Below, piece after piece: positions 22,380 through 32,904 of a DNA stretch of 64,000 nucleotides; positions within the stretch are counted from its first letter, which is position 1; the number at the start of each line of letters is the position of its first letter. Below the pieces are notes generated by a model, which ran no database searches, had not been told where the DNA came from, and saw nothing but the letters and a program-made list of their open reading frames with translations. Source of the DNA: Filosporella fistucella (taxonomy: Eukaryota > Ascomycota > Leotiomycetes > Helotiales). The stretch spans positions 1,922,001 through 1,986,000 of the forward strand of contig JAQJZZ010000017.1 of assembly GCA_030077755.1 (NCBI GenBank), in the 5' to 3' direction. The translations under genes were made by a program, and so were the position numbers.

Positions 22380-23319
22380 ATGGCAGCCTTGGATGTGGGG
22401 TCAGTGTTTAACTTCCTGCCCCATGACCCTGAAGCTTACTTTTTGGCATAGCGTTTTCAGATCGAAACAATTCGTGTTTATCATCGGCGAGGTCCAGGCA
22501 GAATTCAGCGTCCACGCAGCTATTATCGCCAAGCAGTCCAAGGCGCTCGATGCTCTTATCAATGGGTCCATGAAAGAAGCTTCTGATGGAAAGGCAACCT
22601 TTGAGGATATCGGGGAAGACACTTTCATAAGGTTCTGTCAGTTCGCGTATACTGGAGATTACACAACCCCAGACTTCACTCACATACCGGCTATCGAACT
22701 TTCACATATTTCGCCGCCTGCCGTACTGCACGATACGCATCGCGAGGAGCCAGATTTGCCAGTGGCGGCTGAGCCAGATAAGCCAGTGCTGGTACCAGAA
22801 GATTATGATGTGTTGGCAGCGTCAAGCCAGAAAGCGAAGAAAGCGAAGAAACCATCGAAGAGTAGCCGCTTGCGGCAATCACTTCACGATCAGCTCTACA
22901 ATACAGAGACAACTCGTACATCATTGGCAGCGCGGTGCGAAGTTCGTCAGAATTCCGATCCCTCAGAGGATTATACTACTGTTTTCCTTGGCCATGCACA
23001 GTTATATGTCTTTGCAGAAAAATGGGGGATTCAGAACCTGAAGACTCTCACCTTGTTCAAGCTTCACAGAACATTGACAACCTTCACCCTGTATGCAGCT
23101 CGGCGGCCCGACATCGTGGAGCTACTTCGATATGCCTTCTGTAATAACCACACTCCGGATCTTGTCGACGATGTGGACGACCTGAGGTCATTGGTTATGC
23201 TATATGCAGCATGCGAGGTGGAAAGTCTCATGCATTGTCCTGAATTCCTACAATTGATCGGAGAGGGTGGTCAATTCAGCCAAAACCTTTTCCAGGTGCT
23301 CATGCAGCGTATAACTTAG
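22380..23319 (+). CDS. BTB/POZ domain protein
   Basis: Likely exons 22380-22399 and 22452-23319 (intron 52 bp, GTCAGT…ATAG), giving MAALDVGVFRSKQFVFIIG at the N-terminus and 295 aa in all. The alternative is an unspliced start at 22390 (MWGQ…). The BTB fold is recognisable over about residues 8-75: FVFIIGEVQAEFSVHAAIIA, KQSKALDALINGSMKEA and EDIGEDTFIRFCQFAYTGDY. The middle contains a Lys-rich stretch, and the C-terminal half resembles other fungal BTB proteins (YVFAEKWGIQNLKTLTLFKL). BTB domains mediate dimerisation or Cul3-ubiquitin-ligase adaptor roles. No kelch or zinc-finger partner domain is present, so the partner is unknown. Confidence 0.85.
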
Positions 23320-24284
23320 ATTTGGAATATTTCAAGTTAAGCATAGAGAACAAGCAATGAAGACTACTGAATTTATATCTTCGTCAAAGTAGTTTCAGGA
23401 CACCGTCTCCTCCCAATCAATCTAAGAACCTCTCTTCCTTCTATCTGGTCACTATTGGAATAGCTATGGATTAAACTGGTTCTGGCACGCAAATCCTCGC
23501 GATCTTGCTCCTGATTTCTTTGGCCGCCCTTTGGAGCAGGGTGTCGACACCTGTGGCTGTAGACTCGGCCAGCTGAAGAGGCTGTCTATCGGTGGTTTTA
23601 TCGCCAGTCTCTGCTTCTTGTGGACAAGTGTGGTATGGACTTGATTGGCAGGAAATAATCGCTCAATCTCGTTGATGCGGGAAACGATCTGTTCCAGAAA
23701 GTCTTTCAAATTTGAGAGCCCAGCTAATGAGCTTTAAGGATTGATCCTTCTTCCGAAGCTGTAACTTCACGCTTCTCATCTTATTGTCCAGTATACTCAA
23801 ATCCAATCGACTTTTCGCAGTCTTGGATTCGAACTTGAGCCATGTCCTTTGGTTGTGGTGCGGAGATACTGGAGACTTTGCTAACACTACTTCGTAGCTA
23901 CTTGTATCAAATACGAGATATGATAAAATAGCTTTGCTTTGGGAGAATTCAACAAGTGTGGGAGTGCAAGCCGAGCTTGTGCTCCCACACTGCCCCTCTC
24001 TACTGGCCAGGTTCGGGTGAGGCTTCCCTCATCAGACGCCTGGTATCTTGCCAAATACCTACTCTATCCAGAATAAGACTCTCGTATGTCGATCGCAGCC
24101 ATATTGAATATCATCCGCAGAGAGCTAGAAATGGGGCATCCAAGCCACGGATTCCTGTGGAATATATGCCTCAAATTGTTGTGATATATGTTCTTGCCCT
24201 CTCCAATCTGCCACGTCTTTCTCCTTCAGCTTCTTATTGTGCTGGTCCCTGTCTACCGTCAAATATTTTCCCTGCTCCTTTACC
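23320..24284. other. Intergenic with degenerate coding remnant
   Basis: Contains the candidate relic at 23464-23887 (listed separately) and the promoter of the exonuclease gene. Nothing else recognised. Confidence 0.4.
23464..23887 (-). pseudogene. Possible remnant resembling a HeLo-type N-terminal domain
   Basis: Two overlapping minus-strand frames join into one plausible helical segment: SRLDLSILDNKMRSVKLQLR, KKDQSLKLISWAL and, after a one-base frame change near 23715, NLKDFLEQIVSRINEIERLF followed by P. The pattern (K-x-R-x-x-L-x-x-K … W-A-L … L-x-x-L-x-x-LFP) recalls the end of HeLo/prion-inhibition domains of fungal STAND and amyloid-signalling proteins. There is no intact start or downstream domain. 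The evidence is weak and could be chance. Confidence 0.3.
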
Positions 24285-25094
24285 ATGGCGACTCATGACG
24301 ACCAGGACATGCTGGCCCTAAGCGATTCACTTCAAATGAGTAATCTTGATGACAAACTTCCTACCAATTTCATCGACACGCACACCGCTGTGGCATTGCT
24401 GGTTGAGGCTTTGGCCAAACTACCCACCAGTCCACCTTCATTATATTTGGATCTCGAAGGTGTTGCCCTTTCAAGACATGGCTCCGTGTCTATCCTCCAG
24501 GTACATGTCTCTCCAAACGACCGAACTTTCTTGATCGATATCCACTCTCTAGGTAAGACAGCGTTTTCGACCACTGGAACCAGCGGGCAGACCTTGAAAG
24601 GAATTCTGGAATCTCATACAATTCCGAAAGTCTTCTTCGACGTCCGCAATGACTCCGATGCACTATTCAGCCATTACGGTATCAAGCTTGCTTGCGTTGT
24701 TGACCTCCAACTCATGGAACTCGCAACACGAAGCTTCTCCAAGAGATGCGTCAATGGGTTAACGAAATGCATTGAAAGGGATATACCTTTGTCGGTGAGC
24801 GAGAGGAAGGCGTGGAAAGACACCAAAGAGAAAGGGCTGAACCTGTTTGCGCCCGAGCGTGGGGGCAACTATGAGGTGTTCAACGTTCGTCCGTTACCTG
24901 AAGATGTTTTGTTATATTGTATTCAGGATGTCCACTTCATGCCCAAGCTCTGGCAACATTACAACTCCAAATTGACAGGCAAATGGGCAGCAAAAGTGCA
25001 ACAGGCTGGAAAAGATCGAGTTGCCTTATCACAGACTGCGGCATACAACGGTAAAGGAAAGCATATGGCCTTGGGGCCTCTGGGCTGGAAGTAG
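24285..25094 (+). CDS. 3'-5' exonuclease domain protein (DEDDy type)
   Basis: Single exon, 269 aa from the ATG at 24285; the 16 open codons before it look non-coding. The three exonuclease motifs are visible: LYLDLEGVALSRHGSVSILQ (Asp56/Glu58, motif I), VFFDVRNDSDALFSHYGI (around Asp125, motif II) and YCIQDVHFMPKLW (Tyr211-x3-Asp215, motif III). This is the RNase D/Werner-type family, and the size suits fungal cytosolic or nuclear members of unknown substrate. A homologue of yeast Rrp6 is unlikely because no HRDC domain follows. A Lys/Gly tail closes the protein. Confidence 0.9.
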   Translation: MATHDDQDMLALSDSLQMSNLDDKLPTNFIDTHTAVALLVEALAKLPTSPPSLYLDLEGVALSRHGSVSILQVHVSPNDRTFLIDIHSLGKTAFSTTGTSGQTLKGILESHTIPKVFFDVRNDSDALFSHYGIKLACVVDLQLMELATRSFSKRCVNGLTKCIERDIPLSVSERKAWKDTKEKGLNLFAPERGGNYEVFNVRPLPEDVLLYCIQDVHFMPKLWQHYNSKLTGKWAAKVQQAGKDRVALSQTAAYNGKGKHMALGPLGWK

Positions 25095-26227
25095 TATGGG
25101 ATCTGTACCGTCCGACCTGAGTTCTGCATGGGACCAGGGTCTTGGCGAAGAAGGAGACCGTATTGGGAGTGCTTATTATATTTGTAGCGGAGAGCTGTCG
25201 AGCGGCTATGACTTATGTCTTCTAGCTTTTAGTACTGTCGTTTCCTTAGGGATGGGACTTCCTGAACAGCCTCAACCAATTTAAATATTGTTCCCCCAAA
25301 ATCCTACGCCATTCAACCTTATTTCTCAAGAATGACCTTTGCAACTAATCTAACGTCCATCCTTGCGTGTCGAAAAACCCCTTCGTGCCAGGAAAAGCGA
25401 ACAGGTACTTCGAATTTAAGCGTAGAAATTAAATAAGTTAAACTTTAAAATTATTAGCTAATACTTTAAGTATCATATAAAGCAAATATTAATTATAATA
25501 ACGCTAATATTAAGGAGGAAAAAAACATTAATAAATAAAAGGATTTATAACTTTTAATGTTCAATTTCTATAATAAATGTGATTCTCGATTTACTTTTTA
25601 TTACGCAATATTTAAGTTATAATAACCTTATTTACTTAATAATTCTATTAAAGAAAAAGGTTTTAGTTTAAATATATTTATATTTAGGGATAGATGATCT
25701 GAGTTAGAGTACTTGAGAATTACAGAAAAAAGTGAATTGTATGGTGGTGGTGTGAATTGTTGGGATAGGTGGATGCGTCTCTCTAAGTGTAGATATCAGA
25801 GACGGAGAATCTGAGTGAAAGTGCCTAGGGGTATAGTGGAAGAGGGCAAACGATGATTGTTAGGGTAGGGGATGGAGATAAACCCCAGAGGAGAATAGTA
25901 ACTAAAAGGGGAGATGGGTAGAGGGAGCTCATCTGGGTCTCAAGCGAACTAGCATTAGGAAAGATCAGGAGTTGGGATTTGAGAGATGATGATTAGAACG
26001 AGAAGTCGTGTATTTGGATGCAAAGTGCTAGCTATGGTACCTCTGTTTGAGAGAGTTGCTAGCTATGCAAAGTCAAAACCCAGCAAATCACCCATTCTCC
26101 TGTGCCAGCAACAGACCATCTCAGGTCACAGCTACAAATTCTATCTCTACTCACACATGTTCTGCAATTGTGAGGATAACATGAAGCAAATTTTCGCAAT
26201 TGAGCGGTCAGCCCAAGGCTCCCCTCA
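25095..26227. other. Intergenic with AT-rich island (about 25405-25690)
   Basis: The island is strongly A/T (AATATTAATTATAATAA type) and carries no frame; it is a candidate RIP-mutated repeat remnant. It is followed by a purine-rich stretch (25790-25960). No gene supported. Confidence 0.45.
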
Positions 26228-27202
26228 TCAAGCAGATATTTCGCTACCGTAGATCACATTGCCAAATTTGCGACACATGAATAATACATCGCGCCTCTGG
26301 CCTCCGTACGTGAAAGGAAGACCTGGGAGCCGTGTTCGAATCTCAGCATCGGTCATAGGAGTTAATATGTTGTTCCACGGATTCATCTTTGCAACCTGCA
26401 GAAATCTCTGGTTGTGAATCGCAGGGATGTACCATTCAGGAACCATTGCAGAGAGACGTTCCTTTGCGAGTGTTATGAATTCAAGAAAGTCGTTATCTCT
26501 GTCGGCGGGGTTCTTTCGGTAGACACCCATCTCCTTGCCTCTGATAGTATATAAGTCGTAAGCTCGAAGCCCGAAGACATCGATAAATATGCTGAGCGGC
26601 TGGAAGAGCTCGGCGTCAGACTCTATGACAACCACTGATTTACCAGTGTCAATATCCATGCAAACAAGACTAAATCCCTCTGGAAACTCATCTGCTTCCA
26701 AATGTGCCACCCTGTTCGAGAATCCAAAATTAGCCTTTTCCCACTTGTTTGAGGGTCATTGTAAAGTGGCTCTGATTTGTGTCATGTAACAATATATGTA
26801 GGGTAAGATAGCTTTACAGAATGATAAACTTACGAGTCGCTGAGCTTTTCAAACACCTTTATTCCTGGGTTATTGGCTGGGTCAAGTATTCCAGCAATGA
26901 CGGGGCACATATTTTTGTGAGTCTTCCAACCTTTCTTCTGGCACTCTCGGGAGCAGTAGTAGAAAGCGCGACATCCACCACAATGCTTGAGAGCTTCCGA
27001 CATATCGCTCTGAGACTTTTGGCACGTCATGCATTGTCTTAGCAGTGGATTTGCGGCTTCCTGATCACGTTGAGTTAGCGTAAGAGTAACGGCAGTTAGT
27101 GTAGAGAGTTGGTAATACTTCAGCGACAGCTTTGATCAAATTCTCCTTCCATCCCTCTCCACTCACGTCTCCGGATAGTGCATCAAGAACAGCAGGCGAC
27201 AT
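26228..27202 (-). CDS. MYND-type zinc-finger protein
   Basis: Proposed exons 27167-27202, 26834-27060 and 26228-26711, about 248 aa; introns 106 and 122 bp. The start [12 protein letters not shown] is followed by a GTGAGT donor. A longer first exon to 27119, reading [16 protein letters not shown] and using a GTATTA donor (58-bp intron), is equally compatible with frame and gives 264 aa. The MYND finger reads [20 protein letters not shown], then [16 protein letters not shown] and HKNMC. After it comes an uncharacterised alpha/beta region ([20 protein letters not shown] … [19 protein letters not shown]). MYND fingers bind proline-rich partners; no SET domain is present. Unlike the relic at 9413-10047, this MYND gene is intact. 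Confidence 0.8.
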
Positions 27203-28635
27203 ACTGGAGACAAAGACCGTACAATTATTTCGTTCTATGTGTGATAACTTGTTTCGAGAGGCTTGAAAAGTTTTGGAGCTTGCTTCCTAATTCTCATGTC
27301 AGTAGAGCAGAGAAACGACCGCCCCTCAATAAATACCCACTGTAACTTCGCAGGGTGTTATTCGCAGACGTAGAATAGCAAGACACCAAGATTCAGAACT
27401 ACACTAGAAAAGATCATCCGCCGTGAATGGCCTGACAATGAACAAGATGATTCTTAAAGTGTGAATGTACAGCAAATGGTGGCTGACTGAGAGGAATAGA
27501 ACTGGGTTGATGGATTAGACAAGAAATTGAGATGAAGTTGAGAAAGTACAGTAATTCACTCTCCTCCTAACACTCGCTTCCACTTCTGGAAAGAGCCCCC
27601 TCCTACCCCTCTCCTAAGCTCATCCTTCCCATTCACAACAGGAAAGAGCACTTTACATCTCTATGTTCAAGTACTTACGTAGATACCTATGTAATCTCAC
27701 TAAAAAGTACCTACCTTCTAGGGGGCTTATAAGTATTTGCAGCGGTATCAAGCCGTTTACAAAGTAAAGCGGATGTAAATTGACAAATCCGTCCTTATGT
27801 GGTTATATAACGGTGATAGAGAGTATTGTAATCAATTGAGAGTATAGTACTAGCTTTGCGCAAGGGTTATAAAAATGTGAACGGTTCGACGCCGTTGCCC
27901 GAGCTTATCACGGGAGACCTAACGAGTCTAATCGCGGAAGTCTCTGCGATCAGGTTGGTTTACAGGCTCTCGAACTTCAAAATCATCCCCTAGAAGCTAG
28001 ATTAACCAAGTCCAAGTAAACACCCACAAGCTATAGAATATTAAGCTTCGCTGAACCGGCTCACACGAAGGTGGTACCTTTATAATCCAAACATTGTAAA
28101 GAAATAGTAAAGTATCAAAGTACTTACAATTTCTACCGGGTGCACCCTGTGCTATTCAGCCCAAATCGCGTGGACTTAAAAGTTTTAAGCTCTTCATGTA
28201 CTCTCACTGAAAAGTAGCTAGGTAACTGAGTAATTAGGTATCGAAACGAAGAAAGGCCATGAACTAGTGGATGTCTAAAAACGAAGAATGGGAGGGAGAG
28301 AATGAGAAAGGAACATTATACAAAAGCTCATTCCATTCCATGATACGCCATGCTATGCTATGCCAGCTATGTACCAGCTCTGTACTCTGTACTCTCACAC
28401 TCTTGTGATCCCGTAACAAGTTCCTCGCTCTTCCTTACTAAAAGTCCACCCTCAAAGTGCGAGGAAACAGGCGGCTAGGATAGCACTCTCCATCTCCCGT
28501 ATTTCTATCTAATATCTAACCTACACTTCCTCTTCTCTTTCCACTTTTCTCAGACCGGACTCATAATCATCACACGCCCAATAAAACAAATTCCATTCCA
28601 ATCCCAAACGCCATACTCTCCACCCAATCCCACAT
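27203..28635. other. Intergenic, 1.4 kb, with a short repeated word
   Basis: A 17-bp motif (TCTCACT[A/G]AAAAGTA[C/G]CTA) occurs near 27705 and again near 28203. CTATGCTATGCC and CTCTGTACTCTGTACTCTC simple repeats lie near 28350-28400. No supported gene. Confidence 0.35.
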
Positions 28636-31600
28636 CTACGGCACAAAAATCCTCGAAAAGCTAGCCACGTCCCTCCTACAACAGACACACTTATCGAAAT
28701 TATTCATTGCGAGTGTGACTCTGCAATCATCGCATAAACTGAGACATCTGCAGGGCCAGACGATAATACTCCTCGGCACGCTTTGACAAACGACGCACTG
28801 AGGTCCGTTCTCACCTAGACCAGACGCGCCTTTAGACCATGATGTAGGAGTTGGCTGATCAGAGGTGGTAGAGGAGTGGAAGGAGCGGCGAGATATGATG
28901 AGGTGTTCGAGGATTTGAGATTCTTCTTCTGGAGTGAGTTTTCCTGTTGGGGAAGAGGATTTGAAGTTTGAAGGCCGGTGGAGAGTCGATGTTAGGACTT
29001 TGGCGCGGTCGCGCTGAGTGAGATGACGGTATTTGGAGCGGGTTAGGATTGTGGAGCTGGAGAGGTGGGCTGCTAATGTTGCGGCTTCAGAGCGTTGTTC
29101 AGGGGTTTTTGGATTGAGGAGTTGGGCGAGGTCGGAGGCGTTAAGGGGTGTATCGGTGAAGGGGCTGGATTCCCTGATGAATCGTGGGTGTTCTTGAGTT
29201 GGTGTCCTTCTTCCATCATCATTTCCACTGTCTGATTCCCATTCCCTCTCATCTTCGGTTGTCGAAAATGATACCACGCTAGTGATGTCTTCATCCAGCT
29301 CTTGCTGACCTGGGGCAAAGCTCCCACTATTATCATCACTTCCCCACCATCCATTATGAAGCCACCAATTATACAAACTATTATCGAGATTCTTCTCCTC
29401 AGCATCATCCCAACGTCCTTGAGTAGACTTCATTCTGGCTCTCATCTCTGCTTCAACGTCCACATTCTCATCTTTCGGTAAAGTTAACTCTCCGTCTTTA
29501 TCCAAAAGATAAAACCGCAGAGAATCTGGATCATTGGTTTCTTGGACCACCGTTTCGCCTTGACTCGGTTTCTTCTTTGCAGCGAGGTAAACCAAAAATC
29601 GAGGTCGATAGGTAATACCGATCTTGGTAAGACATTTGAGGAGAATAGCCGCCAACGAGAGGAGCACCAATCTGCTGATAGCAAGAAGATACTCCAAAGC
29701 CATAAGCCACCTTCCACTTCGTTCTGTAGCACCAACTCCATTCACACCCAAACCCGCAGTCTCAGGTCTTCGAATCTTAGAAGCCTTCTTTGCAGTCATC
29801 TCCTTCGCATATCCACTCGTTGATTTTTGTAACAAGTCCATAGGTTGATCATCGGCTGCCACAAGTCCAACTCCATCTGCTGAACCATCATCGTGCCCAG
29901 AACCAGGTTGATGGAGTTTGAATTGCGGACCGAGCCATTGAGCTCCGAAAGCTTCAATTTCTTTCAATCGTTCATCTTCCAGCCACGTCCTTTGCTTGAC
30001 ATTGACTCCGTTACTCTCATTCAAGTAAACGGCTTCGCTCGCCATAGTAAGAATGGAAAATCCGGTCCGGAGTAAGGCCGTATAAAAGTCCATATGAAGT
30101 GAGACGCGAATCCCAGAGAGTTGAATATTGGCCTGCATGTTATGGTGAGCCGCCATGATTCTCCGCATAAATGGCCACTGTGACTGTGGAAGTTCTTCTG
30201 CGTTCTCGTCCACAGCAGGAGGTGCCACTGCTGACAAACAGAGAGCAATTGCGTAGATGAACGAGCAGCCAATAATTCCGAACAGTACTAATACGTGGGG
30301 AATAAACCCAATGATACAGACAGTTGGGAACCGTAACAGACTCTGATTCGGAATATCGTCAATGGAGAATGTCCAAATACTCCACACAATAGCAGACATG
30401 AACGACAATCCCCAAATCCCAGTATTAATCAGCCGGAATCGTCCTTGAAGATTGAACACAGCCAAAATATGACTCGTAAGATGGTTCATAGTCGATAAGA
30501 AACCGACTAGAAGTACTTCCGGAGTCGTATTAACTTTCTTCATAATCATCGATCGTGTGATAGCAATCTTCGTAGCCTCAGCATCCGATGAAGTATTCGT
30601 CCACTGGAAATTCCTCATACTCCCAAACGACCCGAATCCAATCTGATTCCCAACTGCTCCCTCAGCTTCCGCAAAAGCCAATGAATGTTCGAAGAGCGTC
30701 ATGCCCGTCTCGCCAGCCACCGGCCGTCCTTGAACAGCACAAGAAACAGTCTCGATGAACTGACTGAATGAGAACGTCTTGAATAGCGGCCAAAGCAAAG
30801 ACAACGACCCCGTAAGTTCCACCCTCTTCCCATCCTCCTCCTCATCCTCTCGCAACGGCGCCACCATCCTCACAGCCTCACAACTCTCCCTATCTCCCGC
30901 CCCAAAAAGTAATCCCTGACTCAACTCATGCAAGAAGCCTCCATTCTGCGTAAACATGAGTTCTGCCGTCTTACTCTTATTCCCCCACCTCAATTCCCCA
31001 AAATCCGGACTGCTCTGACACTGTATACTCTGCAACAAACTCCTCGCATGCAGCGTGAGGAGAATAATAGGTGTCAGCCTAAGCACAAAGCGTATCTTCC
31101 ACGGCAGCGTAAGATTCCGTCTCGTCGACGCATACACAAACGTCCTATTCAGTATGACCGCCACAACAATACAAGCCAGCGCCCATTTACTAGTGGCATA
31201 ACTAAACACGTTCCCTAAACTCCTGACCCCCTCCATCGTAAACCGGCTCGATATCCCTGCAGCAGCATCCTCTAGGTTCTCCGCTGCGATAGCTTCACCT
31301 GATACAGCTGCAGCAGTCGTAGCAGCATCTACCATTCCTCCTCCCCCTCCGCCAGTAGCAGCGGGTATGATTCTCGCGCCTAGGCGTCCGCCGCCTAGGA
31401 TATTATCTACTGCTTCTGGAAAGGCGAGGAAGGAGCCAATTTTCATGAAGATGCGTGGACCGGCGAGGGCGAGGTCGCGCGCGGATGGGACATAGTGTGT
31501 GGCGTTGAAAGTCCAGTTCCAGGGCGAGGAGGTAAAATCTGGTTTTGGGGCGTTTTCAAAGAGGGTTGATGTTGCCATTGTGGTTCTTGGGGCTGTTTGG

Positions 31601-31638
31601 AATTGCTGGGTGATGTCAAGAGGTGGAGACCAACTCAA
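28636..31638 (-). CDS. Multi-pass membrane RING-finger protein, Asi1/Asi3-like
   Basis: Single exon, 1000 aa (a Met at residue 21 is an alternative start). The N-terminal half has several hydrophobic segments, for example WALACIVVAVILNRTFVYAS, GLSFMSAIVWSIWTFSI and VCIIGFIPHVLVLFGIIGCS; another lies near the middle (LEYLLAISRLVLLSLAAILL). Then comes an acidic, Ser-rich cytosol/nucleoplasm-type region. The extreme C-terminus (948-991) is an all-Cys RING: CVVC, PCRCLSLCDDCR and CVCCRRDV. This order matches the Asi1/Asi3 E3 ligases of the inner nuclear membrane, which degrade misplaced membrane proteins and regulators in yeast. I infer that role; localisation cannot be read from the sequence. 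Confidence 0.82.
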   Translation of the reverse strand: MSWSPPLDITQQFQTAPRTTMATSTLFENAPKPDFTSSPWNWTFNATHYVPSARDLALAGPRIFMKIGSFLAFPEAVDNILGGGRLGARIIPAATGGGGGGMVDAATTAAAVSGEAIAAENLEDAAAGISSRFTMEGVRSLGNVFSYATSKWALACIVVAVILNRTFVYASTRRNLTLPWKIRFVLRLTPIILLTLHARSLLQSIQCQSSPDFGELRWGNKSKTAELMFTQNGGFLHELSQGLLFGAGDRESCEAVRMVAPLREDEEEDGKRVELTGSLSLLWPLFKTFSFSQFIETVSCAVQGRPVAGETGMTLFEHSLAFAEAEGAVGNQIGFGSFGSMRNFQWTNTSSDAEATKIAITRSMIMKKVNTTPEVLLVGFLSTMNHLTSHILAVFNLQGRFRLINTGIWGLSFMSAIVWSIWTFSIDDIPNQSLLRFPTVCIIGFIPHVLVLFGIIGCSFIYAIALCLSAVAPPAVDENAEELPQSQWPFMRRIMAAHHNMQANIQLSGIRVSLHMDFYTALLRTGFSILTMASEAVYLNESNGVNVKQRTWLEDERLKEIEAFGAQWLGPQFKLHQPGSGHDDGSADGVGLVAADDQPMDLLQKSTSGYAKEMTAKKASKIRRPETAGLGVNGVGATERSGRWLMALEYLLAISRLVLLSLAAILLKCLTKIGITYRPRFLVYLAAKKKPSQGETVVQETNDPDSLRFYLLDKDGELTLPKDENVDVEAEMRARMKSTQGRWDDAEEKNLDNSLYNWWLHNGWWGSDDNSGSFAPGQQELDEDITSVVSFSTTEDEREWESDSGNDDGRRTPTQEHPRFIRESSPFTDTPLNASDLAQLLNPKTPEQRSEAATLAAHLSSSTILTRSKYRHLTQRDRAKVLTSTLHRPSNFKSSSPTGKLTPEEESQILEHLIISRRSFHSSTTSDQPTPTSWSKGASGLGENGPQCVVCQSVPRSIIVWPCRCLSLCDDCRVTLAMNNFDKCVCCRRDVASFSRIFVP

Positions 31639-31983
31639 TGGGAGGGATGAGGGCTCATTTGATTAGAGACGGTGTGGCATGTTAAGAATGGATAAGGATT
31701 CGGGTTTGTAGTTGGATTGAGTGATAATTCGGACAACGATGGGTGTGTTGTCGCATACTTTGGACTTTCCTTCAAGTCAACCTAATGAGTGAGATGATGG
31801 AACCAGAAACCAGCTTTCCCCACATCGGCCCGCTGGCACCGAGCCAGTGGATAAACCCTGAAATGAGCACATGTCACTACAAACGGAGAGATTATCACTA
31901 ACATTGGAAAATTTATTTGAGTTTATCCAGAATATTTCATTCAATCATTTTTATTGACTCTATCTTTCAACTCTTATAGCACT
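31639..31983. other. Intergenic between RING gene and SEN34
   Basis: 345 bp, promoter of the RING-protein gene on the minus strand and 3' flank of SEN34. Nothing specific seen. Confidence 0.4.
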
Positions 31984-32904
31984 CTACATCCCACCCCATT
32001 CAATACAGAAAGTCCTCACGTTATCCCCCTCCCCATCAGCCTCTATGTCTTTCCCACCGATAAGAAATCCCTTTTTCACAGCCGTCCCCAATCTGCCGCC
32101 ACCAATAATATCAATCATAGGAATATCCTGATCAAACTCGTAGCTGGTAGCAAGAAAGTGACTATGAAATCGAAGAGGATCTCCAGGATACACATTGTAA
32201 TCACATCCGAAGCGTAGACCAGGCATGATGAAGTACCCACGAGAATGGAGATGAGCGAAGAGAGCGTATGATGAGGGAACATCGGGATCTGGTTGTGAGG
32301 TAGGATTCTGTGGCAGAGAAGAGGCGTCATATGTTGTGGTTGGTGTTACAGGATACGGGGATGTAGATGCAAAAGCTGTACCTGAGCTTCTCGATTGAGG
32401 GCGGTCTTCCCCAAAGAGAGAAATCTCTGAATCGGCATTACTTTTGGCATCGTCTATGGATGCATCTTCGACAGTTTGCTCATCAATAGAATCATTTTCC
32501 TTCTTGGCTCGTTGGGCAGCAATTCGGGACAACGCTTTCTGAGATCTCTGTTTCGCAACATTCTGCGCAAGTTTCCTTGCTTGTAGACCAGTAGCCCTCA
32601 GAGAGTCTAGATACTTCTGTTTCTCTGCGCCTTGGAAAGTATTGAACTTTTCTTTATGCCATGCTACGTCATCGACAATATATGCAACCTCTTTCACGAC
32701 TAGAAGTTTTGCTTCCTCTGGTGTGAGCTCGACAGGAAGACCGAGGAAGACATTCTGTTGTGGTACCTGTGGGATAGAACCAATCAAGGATCCGCAGATG
32801 TGGTGAGCCCTGCGAAGGTAAGTGACGACATTAACGTCGAATAGCAAGTATCGACCTGAGATCAAAGAAATTGGAACAGGTTCCGATATGACAGATTGCG
32901 CCAT
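31984..32904 (-). CDS. SEN34: tRNA-splicing endonuclease subunit Sen34
   Basis: Single exon, 306 aa. The N-terminal domain (YLLFDVNVVTYLRRAHHICG, then VFLGLPVELTPEEAKLLV) and a Lys/Arg/Gln-rich helical linker (about 100-150) are typical of Sen34. The C-terminal nuclease domain contains FGCDYNVYPGDPLRFHSHFL, which holds the catalytic Tyr (DY) and His (HSH), and GGGRLGTAVKKGFLIGG, which holds the catalytic Lys. Sen34 is the catalytic subunit cutting the 3' splice site of pre-tRNA introns in the Sen2-Sen15-Sen34-Sen54 complex. An acidic, low-complexity insert (about 150-200) separates the domains. Start chosen at the first Met (MAQSVISEPVPISLI); the frame is closed upstream. Confidence 0.95.
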   Translation of the reverse strand: MAQSVISEPVPISLISGRYLLFDVNVVTYLRRAHHICGSLIGSIPQVPQQNVFLGLPVELTPEEAKLLVVKEVAYIVDDVAWHKEKFNTFQGAEKQKYLDSLRATGLQARKLAQNVAKQRSQKALSRIAAQRAKKENDSIDEQTVEDASIDDAKSNADSEISLFGEDRPQSRSSGTAFASTSPYPVTPTTTYDASSLPQNPTSQPDPDVPSSYALFAHLHSRGYFIMPGLRFGCDYNVYPGDPLRFHSHFLATSYEFDQDIPMIDIIGGGRLGTAVKKGFLIGGKDIEADGEGDNVRTFCIEWGGM

